Of a DNA stretch of 64,000 nt, positions 17,857-26,229 are shown piece after piece. The stretch spans positions 30,352 to 94,351 of the forward strand of contig NZ_KE136357.1 in assembly GCF_000406965.1 (NCBI RefSeq). The letters are read 5' to 3'. Positions within the stretch are counted from its first letter, which is position 1; the number at the start of each line of letters is the position of its first letter. The notes below the pieces were generated by a model. It was not told the DNA's origin. It did not search any database and saw nothing but the letters and a program-made list of their open reading frames with translations. The stretch is from Enterococcus avium ATCC 14025 (GTDB taxonomy: Bacteria > Bacillota > Bacilli > Lactobacillales > Enterococcaceae). Both the position numbers and the translations under genes were made by a program.

Positions 17857-18142
17857 TATTTTATGTGTTTGCGGGGCAGGTTTGGGAACGAGTTTAATGG
17901 CTAAAATGAAAGTGGACAAGCTTCTAAAAGAAGTAGGCTTAAAAGCAAATGTTGAAGCAACAGATGCTGGTAGTGTACGTGGGCAAAAGGTTGATCTTAT
18001 TGTTACCACAGAAGCAATCAGTAAAGCTTTAGGAGAAGTCGCAGGGAGCAAGATGGTGACCGTGAAAAACTTTGCTGATAACGCAGAGTTTCGGAATTCA
18101 GTTCTGCCGATCTTGAATGAATTTATGGAAGCGGGTGAATAG
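17843..18142 (+). CDS. PTS EIIB, ascorbate type
   Basis: 99 aa from the ATG at 17843, with GGTGAGGAGGAAG as binding site inside the end of the EIIA gene. The phospho-Cys is most likely C10 in CVCGAGLGTSLM. It accepts phosphate from the EIIA encoded upstream and passes it to sugar on the EIIC encoded 1 nt later. Confidence 0.88.
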   Translation: MRKVNILCVCGAGLGTSLMAKMKVDKLLKEVGLKANVEATDAGSVRGQKVDLIVTTEAISKALGEVAGSKMVTVKNFADNAEFRNSVLPILNEFMEAGE

Positions 18143-18143
18143 C

Positions 18144-19421
18144 ATGGGGATTTTATCTTTTTTGATAAATGATGTCATTACGCAAGCACCAATTTTTCTA
18201 GGACTTGTTGCTCTGATCGGGTTGCTTTTACAAAAGAAAGATGCTGCGGAGGTTTTTACTGGAACGATAAAAACCATTACAGGGACAGTTGTTCTTTTAG
18301 CAGGGGTGGATTTGTTTCTTGGCGTATTGCTGCCATTAATGGCTCTGCTTCAAGAAAAAGGGAATTTTACTGGTGTGATGCCAGATAATCAAGCACCATT
18401 TGGCGTTGTAATGACCAGCTTCGCAAAAGAAATACCAATCGCCTTTGTCTTAGGTTTTCTTATCCATCTTTTACTGGTGCGAGTTTTACCCTTTAAGAAC
18501 ACGAAGAATGTATTTTTAACAGGACATATCATGCTATTCTTATCTGGTTTTTGGGTAGCCATTCTAGCTTGGAACTTTGGCTTAAAAGGAAGCGGTCTAA
18601 TTCTAGCCGGTAGTATTTGTACAGGTTTGATCTTAACGGTATTTCCTGCGATTTCCAGACCCTTTACAAAAGAGATTGCGGAAGACGAATATACGTTAGG
18701 GCATATGTTTAATGTCAGTGTTGTTGTAGGTTCGTTATTAGGGAATCTGTTTAATAAATCCAAAAAGAGCGATGATATTGAGTTACCAGGATTTTTAGCT
18801 AGCTTTAGTGATTTTTCGATTTTATTGTCTACTGTGATGCCTTTGATTTTTATTGGGATTGGTCTAGTTGTTGGAGAATCAGAAGTGACAACACTGAGTG
18901 GTGATATGAACTGGTTGATGTTCCTTATCATGCAAGGAATTAAGTTTTCAGGAAGTATTATGATTACGTTGTTCGGTGTTCGGACGTTCTTAGGATCGAT
19001 TATTCCCGCCTTTCAAGGTATTTCAGAGAAGCTATTGCCAGGAGCGATTCCGGCATTGGATTGTCCAGTCTTTTATCCTTATGCACCAGTCGCAGCTATT
19101 ATCGGTTTCTTAGGTCATGCAGTAGGTGCAATTATTTCTGTCGTGATCATGGTTTCGATTGCTGCACCTGTAATTCCATTGCCTAGTGCACTATTTATCT
19201 TTTTTGAGGGTTCTTTAGCTGGCGTTTTTGGAGATCGAAAAGGAGGCTGGAAAGGCGCGTTACTGGCAGGAGTTGTTGTTAGTCTGATTACTCACATGGG
19301 TGTGGCAGTGATCGCAGGATTACAGGAACCGCTATTACCATCTGGTTTGGTCTTTGGGAGTGCCGACATTGTTCTTATTTCACCAATTATTTATTTCTTT
19401 AAATTACTATTTGGTATTTAG
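18144..19421 (+). CDS. PTS EIIC, ascorbate (SgaT/UlaA) family
   Basis: 425 aa from the ATG at 18144, 1 nt after the EIIB stop. Similar in length and topology to the EIIC at 11435, with the same conserved PALDCPVFYPYAPVAAIIG stretch near the C-terminal third and GVFGDRKGGWKGA. The two transporters share an architecture but differ in many positions, so a different substrate is likely. Confidence 0.88.
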   Translation: MGILSFLINDVITQAPIFLGLVALIGLLLQKKDAAEVFTGTIKTITGTVVLLAGVDLFLGVLLPLMALLQEKGNFTGVMPDNQAPFGVVMTSFAKEIPIAFVLGFLIHLLLVRVLPFKNTKNVFLTGHIMLFLSGFWVAILAWNFGLKGSGLILAGSICTGLILTVFPAISRPFTKEIAEDEYTLGHMFNVSVVVGSLLGNLFNKSKKSDDIELPGFLASFSDFSILLSTVMPLIFIGIGLVVGESEVTTLSGDMNWLMFLIMQGIKFSGSIMITLFGVRTFLGSIIPAFQGISEKLLPGAIPALDCPVFYPYAPVAAIIGFLGHAVGAIISVVIMVSIAAPVIPLPSALFIFFEGSLAGVFGDRKGGWKGALLAGVVVSLITHMGVAVIAGLQEPLLPSGLVFGSADIVLISPIIYFFKLLFGI

Positions 19422-19451
19422 TATACGCTTAATAGCCAGTCTGTGTTTAAG

Positions 19452-19485
19452 CCTAGCTGTTATTCTCCAGCTAGGTTTCGTTTTT
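19452..19485 (+). terminator. Terminator between EIIC and hydrolase
   Basis: CCTAGCTG-ttattct-CCAGCTAGG followed by TTTCGTTTTT. The next gene starts 33 nt later, so partial read-through may set its level. Confidence 0.75.
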
Positions 19486-19518
19486 GAATAGTAGAATATT
19501 GAGGAAAGGAAGATTGAA

Positions 19519-20511
19519 ATGAGTATTGTTCGAACCTTTCTAGGAGACATTGATGCAAATGAGCTGGGCTTTACGTATTCTCATGAACATATCGTTTGTA
19601 TTCCTCCTTATTGGAAAGAAAGAAAAGCCGATGATTTGCTGCTGGATAATAAACATAGTTCTCAAAAGGATGTTCAGGATTTTGCCGATTTAGGTGGAAA
19701 AACGATCGTTGATGCTACCGCTATCGATTATGGTCGCTGTGTGGAAGATGTGGTTCAAATCTCGAAGGAAACGGATATAAAAATTGTTGGAACAGCCGGT
19801 TTTAATAAAAGCTTTTTATGGGAAGCAGCAATTAGCGAAAGATTAAAAAAAGTCGTTGGTAATTATTCTACTTTTGCGGATTGGATTGCTCAAAGTACCG
19901 TTAATCAATTAACGGAACATGTGGTCAAGGAAATTGAAGAAGGGTTGGAGGGTACTAGCTATCGGGGAGGCCAAGTGAAATTTGGTACTGGATACAATCG
20001 TATTACACCTCTAGAAGAGAAAACTATTCGTGCAGTAGCCCGTGCGCATCATGAGACCAAAGCCCCCATCCATTCACATACAGAAGCTGGAACAATGGCA
20101 TTGGCTCAAATAGAAATATTGCGCGAAGAAGGCATTAATTTACATTATCTTTCAATCGGACATATGGATCGGAATCTGGACCCTTATTTGCATCAACAAA
20201 TTGCTAAGACGGGTGCGTTTTTATCCTTTGATGGCATTGCAAAAATAAAATATGCACCAGAATCTGCTAGGATCAAAGCCATTTTAGATTTGGTCAAGGC
20301 CGGTTATGAAGATCAGCTATTGATTTCTGGCGATACTGCTAGAAAGTCCTATTATAAACATTATGATTATGGCTTAGGCTTGGCTTATATCAAGAAAGAA
20401 TGGGTGCCAAGATTTATTGACGAGGCAGAACAACAACATCTGGATGGGGAAAAATTAATTGAAAAATTTTTTGTAGAAAATCCCAAAAGATGCTTTAGTT
20501 TTAAAGACTAG
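19519..20511 (+). CDS. Phosphotriesterase-family hydrolase, probable phospho-sugar lactonase
   Basis: 330 aa. H22-E-H24 in YSHEHIV is the first metal ligand pair of the amidohydrolase-type barrel. Later ligands are in GGQVKFGTGY (carbamylated Lys position), PIHSHTEAG, LSIGHMDR and LLISGDTAR, the full binuclear metal site of the phosphotriesterase family (COG1735). Characterised relatives hydrolyse phosphorylated sugar lactones. Sitting behind an ascorbate-type PTS, a lactonase acting on the imported lactone phosphate is a good hypothesis. GAGGAAAGG is its binding site. Confidence 0.82.
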   Translation: MSIVRTFLGDIDANELGFTYSHEHIVCIPPYWKERKADDLLLDNKHSSQKDVQDFADLGGKTIVDATAIDYGRCVEDVVQISKETDIKIVGTAGFNKSFLWEAAISERLKKVVGNYSTFADWIAQSTVNQLTEHVVKEIEEGLEGTSYRGGQVKFGTGYNRITPLEEKTIRAVARAHHETKAPIHSHTEAGTMALAQIEILREEGINLHYLSIGHMDRNLDPYLHQQIAKTGAFLSFDGIAKIKYAPESARIKAILDLVKAGYEDQLLISGDTARKSYYKHYDYGLGLAYIKKEWVPRFIDEAEQQHLDGEKLIEKFFVENPKRCFSFKD

Positions 20512-20634
20512 AAATCAGAAATATATTTGATTTAAAAGATGAACAGCTGACTATAAGTTCTTACTCAAGTTATGAGGATTTTATTCGAGAGAAGAAAATA
20601 GAAGGCGAACTAAATAGCGTTACCATACAACGAT

Positions 20635-20668
20635 CCTCCTGCGACAGCCGCTGCAGGAGGGCGTTTTT
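20635..20668 (+). terminator. Terminator of PTS operon 2
   Basis: CCTCCTGC-gacagccgct-GCAGGAGG followed by gcgTTTTTT, ending on the convergent holin stop codon. Confidence 0.85.
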
Positions 20669-21099
20669 TATTGTACATTATTCTCTTGATCATCCTTATC
20701 AGGAAATTCCCCGACATCCTGTTCAAAAACTCGCAGCCATTTCTGCAGCCATGCGATTTTTAGTCCAAAGGCATGGGCATTTTCTAAGATCGAACCGATC
20801 TCATACAGAATCAGAAGAGCGGTCCAAATTAAGGCGACATTGATAGGTAAATCAATACCTACAACAGGTGCCAGTTTGTCTAAAGCAGCGGCACAGATAA
20901 TTGTTGAGAACGTGATGAACTTGGTAAATAGTCCATATAGATTGATAGAGGAGACCCACGTATGGCTTTTCAGTGCTTTGGCATAGCCGGTAAAAAGATC
21001 TAAGCCAACCATCGTCAAAAAGACACCCATGATCGGGACACTTCCGCCGAATAAATAGTGGACGAACGTTCCTCCTGATAGAATTGCTAAAAGCGTCAT
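20668..21099 (-). CDS. Phage-type holin family protein
   Basis: 143 aa. Three to four hydrophobic segments (GGTFVHYLFGGSVPIMGVFL, a TMVGLDLFTGYAKAL re-entrant type segment, FITFSTIICAAALD, ALIWTALLILYEIGSILEN) and a charged C-terminus match the toxin-secretion/phage-lysis holin family. No endolysin or phage structural gene is nearby. It is the last gene of a reverse-strand operon with DUF1659 and DUF2922 proteins, so a role in export or membrane permeabilisation for that operon is more likely than phage lysis. Confidence 0.8.
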   Translation of the reverse strand: MTLLAILSGGTFVHYLFGGSVPIMGVFLTMVGLDLFTGYAKALKSHTWVSSINLYGLFTKFITFSTIICAAALDKLAPVVGIDLPINVALIWTALLILYEIGSILENAHAFGLKIAWLQKWLRVFEQDVGEFPDKDDQENNVQ

Positions 21100-21130
21100 T
21101 TCAAATTCCTTCTTTCAATAGATTTAATCA

Positions 21131-21156
21131 ACACCTACGATCGTAACAGTAGGTGT
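21131..21156 (-). promoter_or_regulatory. Intercistronic hairpin before holin gene
   Basis: ACACCTAC-gatcgtaaca-GTAGGTGT between the two genes, without a T run on the minus strand. It may be a processing or attenuation hairpin. Confidence 0.45.
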
Positions 21157-21188
21157 CATTTGTCCTACGCTAGATAGAATGGAGCAAT

Positions 21189-21746
21189 CTAACTACTTGA
21201 TTCATGATTCGCTGGGTCGTCTTTATTCCGTTGTTTTCGCCTGAACATTCGTTGGAGCAGGCCTTTTTTGTCGTTTGCCTCTTTTCTTGTTGGCTGTTCA
21301 GTCGATCGGTTGGCAGGTGCGGCTACAGTTGCTGGATGTGCGACAGGTTCATTCGTTTCTAACGATAATTGTGTTTTACTAAATGGCACAATCGCCACAG
21401 GAAGCTGGAGCTGCATGTACTCGGATTCTGACTGATTTTCTGATACTTCAAAACAGCCAACCTCTTCACAGGTCGCTTCATAAAACGGTTCAGTTTGATC
21501 CACATCAATCTCGTTTTTCAGGTCAAACAGCGTGGTTACCTTCGTAGAGACAAACTTTGCCGTGACAACAGAATCAAATAGTTTTACGCCATCTTGTTCA
21601 AAAAGGTCTAAGGTCGTTAATAGTTCGCAAGCTTCTTTGATTTCTTCTGCCGACAAGCTCGTATCCACGTCCTGATAGGTCCAGTTGTATTTTTTTCGGT
21701 CACTGTTTAAAAAGGTGGTGACCAATTTTGTAGATTCAGTGATCAT
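21189..21746 (-). CDS. DUF2922-like protein with long basic tail
   Basis: 185 aa. Residues 1-77 resemble the 77-aa DUF2922 protein of the same operon (the pattern xLVTTFxxSxxKKxxWxxxx, then LFxxDGxxLFxxVxxAKxV, then TTLFD), so this looks like a duplicated DUF2922 domain. An acidic and Pro/Ala-rich linker (about 80-155) and a strongly basic end (LLQRMFRRKQRNK) follow. No signal peptide. Function unknown; the basic tail could bind nucleic acid or membrane. Confidence 0.65.
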   Translation of the reverse strand: MITESTKLVTTFLNSDRKKYNWTYQDVDTSLSAEEIKEACELLTTLDLFEQDGVKLFDSVVTAKFVSTKVTTLFDLKNEIDVDQTEPFYEATCEEVGCFEVSENQSESEYMQLQLPVAIVPFSKTQLSLETNEPVAHPATVAAPANRSTEQPTRKEANDKKGLLQRMFRRKQRNKDDPANHESSS

Positions 21747-21790
21747 TTTTCATTTCTCCTTTCATTCTTTCTACGTAGGCTTTGATTTTT

Positions 21791-22174
21791 TCAAGGCTCC
21801 GTATTTTCTTCAGGCCGTACAATTGAAACCAATGAACGAGCGACAGAAAAGACTTTCTTGCCAAAATTTCTCAAAGGGAAGACCCTCATCGTCAGCCGTT
21901 TCCATTCAGGTGCCGCAAAGTAATCCTGAAAATAATAAAAGAAGCGCTTCATGGTACGTGTTGCTTTGGTGTTCATAAACAAATAGCGGACAAGATCGCT
22001 GAGAATGTTCGCGAACTCCTGCGCACCAAGTCTAAAACGGATGCGTAAAGCCATAATATATTTAATCGTTAAGCTGCTGTTCTGGGTTTCTTGATAATAG
22101 GTCATGATTCGTGTCTCAAGTGTTTCGGGTTTTAGTGTAAAAATCTGTTGGTGCGTTAAAGTTAGTTCATTCAT
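21791..22174 (-). CDS. Hypothetical basic protein of DUF1659/DUF2922 operon
   Basis: 127 aa from the ATG at 22174, which follows AAGGAGGATAAGATCC; an upstream in-frame ATG at 22219 has no binding site. Mostly helical and rich in Arg/Phe/Tyr (RTMKRFFYYFQDYFAAPEWKR), with no signal peptide or clear membrane span. I do not recognise a family. The C-terminal Arg/Val-rich helix may be membrane-associated. Confidence 0.65.
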   Translation of the reverse strand: MNELTLTHQQIFTLKPETLETRIMTYYQETQNSSLTIKYIMALRIRFRLGAQEFANILSDLVRYLFMNTKATRTMKRFFYYFQDYFAAPEWKRLTMRVFPLRNFGKKVFSVARSLVSIVRPEENTEP

Positions 22175-22331
22175 GGATCTTATCCTCCTTATTTGTTTTA
22201 AAGTAATAATTTTTTCCAAGAGAAAAAATTAGTTCGATTCGAATGCCGTATATCATTCCTTTAAAATTGCTAAAGTAATAGAGAAGAGCGGTACGTCTAC
22301 CGATCTTCTCAAATTTAGTCAAACGTTGATG

Positions 22332-22565
22332 CTACAGTTGTTCCTGTGTGTTATCAAATAGGATCGTTTCAGTTGTTTCCACGTATTTCGCGCTTTCGAC
22401 TGTGTTGAAAAGGTCCGTGCCGTCTTTATGGAAAAGCTTGATGCCGGTTAGACGTTGCAAGAGGCTTTTGACTTCGCCTGCTGTCTTATTTGGATCAGGG
22501 TTATTCAGGCTCCAGGTTTGTTTTTTTCCTAAGCTGGTTGTAAAGGTTGCGACAAGTTTAAACAT
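22332..22565 (-). CDS. DUF2922 family protein
   Basis: 77 aa. The sequence pattern (FKLVATFTTSLGKKQTWSL, IKLFHKDGTDLFNTVESAKYV, TTETILFD) fits DUF2922. In Bacillaceae this family is found with DUF1659 and YvrJ. Function unknown. AAGGAGGAAATT precedes the ATG. The DUF1659 gene is 16 nt upstream. Confidence 0.75.
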   Translation of the reverse strand: MFKLVATFTTSLGKKQTWSLNNPDPNKTAGEVKSLLQRLTGIKLFHKDGTDLFNTVESAKYVETTETILFDNTQEQL

Positions 22566-22581
22566 CTAATTTCCTCCTTCT

Positions 22582-22785
22582 TTATTTGGTATATCGTGAT
22601 TGGCTAGTTAGGATCACGCCGTCTAGGTTGCTACCATCTGGTGAAAGTTCTGTCAGGATGGCGCCAAGCTCTAGCACCGCTTCTTCGGTTGGTTCATCGA
22701 TGACGTTTTGGAAATTCACCTTTCTTAATTTGTCTTCACCTGCATCGATTTGTACTTGTAATTTGTTGCCGATTTTTTGAATCAT
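22582..22785 (-). CDS. DUF1659 family protein
   Basis: 67 aa. KVNFQNVIDEPTEEAVLELGAILTEL fits the DUF1659 family, a small soluble domain found beside DUF2922. First gene of the reverse-strand operon 22785-20668. A possible promoter upstream on the minus strand has TTGACC and TTATCG separated by 17 nt (around 22825-22855). CGGAGGAATG gives the start. Confidence 0.75.
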   Translation of the reverse strand: MIQKIGNKLQVQIDAGEDKLRKVNFQNVIDEPTEEAVLELGAILTELSPDGSNLDGVILTSQSRYTK

Positions 22786-23309
22786 TTTTCATTCCTCCGT
22801 TATAGTATTTTTTGTTCCGGCCGGTGACTTAACGATAAAGGTGAAATGCAAACTCGGTCAAAACCGGTAAAATTACATTTGAGGGTCAAAATTGCAGGAG
22901 TTTTCAATCTCTTTTTTACACAAATCCTATAAGAACGGGCTTTTACTTTGTGAAAAATGAAAGAAGCCTGCAATTTTCATAGCCTTATGCAATTTTGCCC
23001 ACTTTGACACATTTTGGGTTTTATGAATGGAGTAGGAATACTGATATGTCAGCTTTTATACCTGAAAAACCTTACGAAAAAAGTTAAAAAAACCTATTGA
23101 TTGCTCGTTTTTCTTAATATTTCCTTAATAATTAGCAAGTAAGAGGTTCTGTAAGAAGGGACAAAAATAAGGGAGTTTTCGACTTTTTATGGACAAGTTA
23201 TCTAACGGTAAGCATACAAATAACCCACTATGAATCTCACAAATGAGTTCCACAGTGGGTTTAATCGTTTATGACTGAGCGTCACTCTCTTTATGTTTCA
23301 ACAAATAAC
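22786..23309. other. Long non-coding region with structured elements
   Basis: No gene over about 520 bases. Inverted arms AAAATTGCAGG (22888-22898) and CCTGCAATTTT (22967-22977) could form a stem 70 nt apart. A second hairpin, AACCCACT...AGTGGGTT with inner CTCA/TGAG, lies near 23223-23262 and could terminate transcription in either direction. Confidence 0.45.
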
Positions 23310-23507
23310 TTACTTAAGTACTCCATTCACATCGTAAGTAACATAAGGCAACGTATCTGACGTACTGCTGTCATAAAAGGAATGCTGCTCCTCACTCAGA
23401 ATCAATATTCCTAATACACAGGGTACGGTTAAATAGAGGATGATCTTTAAGAAGCGTTGACTTCGTTTGCTGAGGAAATGGAAAAGAAACAGGGAGGATT
23501 TCTTTTG
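23310..23507 (-). pseudogene. Remnant of a membrane-protein gene
   Basis: A 65-codon open stretch reads SKRSQRFLKIILYLTVPCVL then GILILSEEQHSFYDSSTSD and ends at TAA 23310. It has a clear hydrophobic helix and natural codon use but no start codon. An ATG at 23522 is in another frame, so a frameshift or truncation is likely. Family unknown. Confidence 0.4.
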
Positions 23508-23561
23508 CTAGTAAGAAACATGTGATATAGTAAGGCCTGTAAATTCGTATCAGGATCTCAG

Positions 23562-23648
23562 TTCTACTTCCTGCTTTAGCAGGTCTAGTAGAATGACATG
23601 CGTGGTGAGAGACGGATTCATTTTTTCTTTTTTTGAAAAATGAATTCC
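23562..23648 (+). promoter_or_regulatory. Two leader hairpins upstream of queG
   Basis: TTCTAC-TTCCTGC-ttta-GCAGG-tcta-GTAGAA (23562-23593), then GGATTCATTTTT...AAAAATGAATTCC (23614-23648). They lie in the queG leader and could be structured regulatory RNA; they do not match a riboswitch I know. Confidence 0.4.
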
Positions 23649-23679
23649 TTCATACGAACTAGAAACTAGGAGTGGAACA

Positions 23680-24822
23680 ATGCAAACCTTAAAAGAACGG
23701 ATCATCGCTGAAAGTAAGCAGCTTGGTATCGATAAAATCGGCTTTACAACAGCTGATCCTTTTGATTATATGGAGGAATCCTTGCTGGAGCAGCGCGCGC
23801 TTGGTCATACCTCTGGCTTTGAACATCAAAATATCAAAGAACGGTTGTATCCAGAAGAAACCTTTGAAGATCCCAAAAGTATCATCGCGATTGCTTTGGC
23901 GTATCCGACTAAAATCCACGACAAGGTCCCTCGTGATGAAAAACGCGGACAATTTGCCCGTGCTTCGTGGGGAACGGATTATCACTTCATTTTGGAAGAA
24001 CGGCTGACGAGATTGATCGACTTTATCAAAGAACAGGCTGAAACGGAACAGGTTCAGGCTCAATGGCGTTTTGCTCCGCAGGTGGATACAGGTGAGCTGG
24101 TGGATGTGGCAGTTGCACAACGCGCGGGTCTGGGTTTTATCGGACGTAACGGCTTGCTGATCACGGAAGAATACGGCTCTTTCGTCTATCTTGGTGAAAT
24201 TATCACGAATATCCAATTTGAACCAGACCAACCAGTTCCAAACGGTTGCGGCGATTGCACCCGTTGCATTACCGGCTGTCCAACTGGTGCCTTATTGGGA
24301 GACGGTCGGATGAATGCTAAAAAGTGCCTCTCTTATCAGACTCAAACCAAGGGCATGATGCCGGAGCAATATCGAAAGAAAATGCGTAACGTGATATACG
24401 GCTGTGATATTTGTCAGCTCGTCTGTCCATACAATCGCGGCAAAGATTTTCATTTTCACGAAGAGATGGAGCCAAAAGTCGATGAAGTCCATCCAAAACT
24501 TGCACCGTTACTATCCATCTCAAATCGCGAGTTCAAAGAACAATTCGGACACCTAGCCGGCTCTTGGCGCGGGAAAAAACCGCTACAACGCAATGCGCTG
24601 ATCGCCTTAGCCAACCTTGGTGGCAAAGAAGCGCTGCCAGAGATCCAAGCCTGTCTACAGGATCAGCGACCAGTTATTCGAGGCACCGCTGTCTGGGCGT
24701 TGGGGCAGCTGACGAAGAAAGCGCCAGAGGAAACGATTGGTTTGTTGCAGGAATTGAAAGAAACTGAGACTGACTCAGAGGTTTTGACTGAGATAGCGAA
24801 TGTTTTGGAGAGGCTAAGTTAA
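23680..24822 (+). CDS. queG: Epoxyqueuosine reductase QueG
   Basis: 380 aa, a normal length. The N-terminal half binds cobalamin. The two 4Fe-4S clusters are [16 protein letters not shown] (about residues 190-205) and [11 protein letters not shown] (about 244-254). The C-terminal part (about 300-380) is HEAT-like. It catalyses the last step of queuosine synthesis in tRNA, reducing epoxyqueuosine. Single gene. Its last codons and terminator are duplicated twice downstream (27732 and 28112). Confidence 0.95.
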   Translation: MQTLKERIIAESKQLGIDKIGFTTADPFDYMEESLLEQRALGHTSGFEHQNIKERLYPEETFEDPKSIIAIALAYPTKIHDKVPRDEKRGQFARASWGTDYHFILEERLTRLIDFIKEQAETEQVQAQWRFAPQVDTGELVDVAVAQRAGLGFIGRNGLLITEEYGSFVYLGEIITNIQFEPDQPVPNGCGDCTRCITGCPTGALLGDGRMNAKKCLSYQTQTKGMMPEQYRKKMRNVIYGCDICQLVCPYNRGKDFHFHEEMEPKVDEVHPKLAPLLSISNREFKEQFGHLAGSWRGKKPLQRNALIALANLGGKEALPEIQACLQDQRPVIRGTAVWALGQLTKKAPEETIGLLQELKETETDSEVLTEIANVLERLS

Positions 24823-24831
24823 GTCAAAAAA

Positions 24832-24864
24832 GATCGAACACGAGTTATTGGTGTTCGATCTTTT
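24832..24864 (+). terminator. queG terminator
   Basis: GATCGAACAC-gagttattg-GTGTTCGATC with A6 before and T4 after, so it can work in both directions; on the minus strand it also ends the PTS gene at 24923. Confidence 0.85.
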
Positions 24865-24922
24865 ATTGAGTTTTTGTTTAGAGGGAGTAGACAACTTTTC
24901 TGCAAAAAAATTTATCCTACAG

Positions 24923-26218
24923 CTATTCATCCACCAACTTGGTTTTGTTATTCTCCATAACCTTGAAGAATGGATAATAGATCATAGCACTAATCAAGAT
25001 CAACACCAAACAGAAGACGATATTTCGCCAATCCATACTTGAAAGATACGCCTGTGCAAAGAACGGGGTGAAGGAAGGATCAACGATAAATCCAACTCCG
25101 ATCAAACCGACACTTTGAGCGAAATAGGTCAGCAGCAGAGAAATAATCGGTGTGATTAAAAATGGGATCGCTAGAATCGGATTAAAAACGATTGGAAGAC
25201 CAAAAATGACCGGCTCATTGATTGAACAAATGCCGGGTATCAGCGACAGCTTCCCGATTGTTCGGTATTCTGAGACTTTACTTCGCATCATCAAAAGAAT
25301 TAAACCGAGGGTTCCGCCTGCACCACCTAAAACTGAAATACGAAACATTTGCAGATTCATTAGATGAGTCATTGTTTCTCCGTTAGACATTTGTTCAGCA
25401 TTCAGTCCTGTTTGCGCCATCCCCAGAGTAAAAACAATTGGGAAAATAATCGATGAGCCATTAATACCGAACAACCATAATACATTTCCCAGAGTCACGA
25501 TCAGTAAGAAACCGCCAAGACTTCCTGCTATATTCGTTGCCGGTGTTAAAATGTTCATCACCGTTTCGGGGAAAATCTTTTTTGTTGTGACTAAGAAAAT
25601 CAGATTAATCCCATAAAAGAGGATAATATTCGTTAATAGCGGAACGAGCGTGTTAATGAAGGTAGCAACCATGGGTGGTACAGTATCCGGCAATTTTAAT
25701 TTGATATTTTTGACTTCAAAGATTCTGTTCACTTCCACCACGAGTAGACCAATGATGATCGCCACGAACAGCCCGTTTGTACCTAGGTAGTTCAGGTTGA
25801 TGTTTCCTTCTTTAACCGGAGTACATACCATCAGAAAAATGACGGAGGCCACCATCCCATTCATGGCTGGATTAATCTTGTATTCACTGGCAAGGGAGAA
25901 GGCGATCCCGAAAACGCTGATCAGTCCGATGATCCCCATAGTCAAATTGTAAGGAGCGGTGATTAAATCATAATTAGCTACCGCAAAATCCTTCCAACCA
26001 GCCATGAATTTCATAAAAAAATTGGCTGTCGCTGGATTGTATTGATCTATGTTAATCGGTGGATTCGCAAAAATCAGAAAAAATGATCCAATCACGATAA
26101 AGGGGAGACCAAACATCATCCCGCTCGAGATGGCTTTAAGGTGCCGCTGATTCCCAATTTTTGCCGCAAAAGGGCTAAGCAAATCATTAAGCTTCGTTAT
26201 GACAGTAGAATTTTCCAT
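24923..26218 (-). CDS. PTS EIIC, lactose/cellobiose family
   Basis: 431 aa from the ATG at 26218, behind TATAGGAGGACGA. About ten membrane segments. The conserved GICSINEPVIFGLPIVFNP stretch (the NEPVxFG motif of the Lac/Cel/Chb EIIC family) binds sugar. No EIIA or EIIB gene is adjacent, so it would need partners from another operon. It is co-transcribed with an MgsA_C-like protein and lies divergent from an RpiR regulator. Confidence 0.88.
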   Translation of the reverse strand: MENSTVITKLNDLLSPFAAKIGNQRHLKAISSGMMFGLPFIVIGSFFLIFANPPINIDQYNPATANFFMKFMAGWKDFAVANYDLITAPYNLTMGIIGLISVFGIAFSLASEYKINPAMNGMVASVIFLMVCTPVKEGNINLNYLGTNGLFVAIIIGLLVVEVNRIFEVKNIKLKLPDTVPPMVATFINTLVPLLTNIILFYGINLIFLVTTKKIFPETVMNILTPATNIAGSLGGFLLIVTLGNVLWLFGINGSSIIFPIVFTLGMAQTGLNAEQMSNGETMTHLMNLQMFRISVLGGAGGTLGLILLMMRSKVSEYRTIGKLSLIPGICSINEPVIFGLPIVFNPILAIPFLITPIISLLLTYFAQSVGLIGVGFIVDPSFTPFFAQAYLSSMDWRNIVFCLVLILISAMIYYPFFKVMENNKTKLVDE

Positions 26219-26229
26219 GATTCGTCCTC

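Noticed and set aside
20511-20634. Open stretch reading DLKDEQLTISSYSSYEDF after the hydrolase gene
   Set aside because: Looks mildly protein-like but has no start codon or binding site; could be a short remnant, not strong enough to call.
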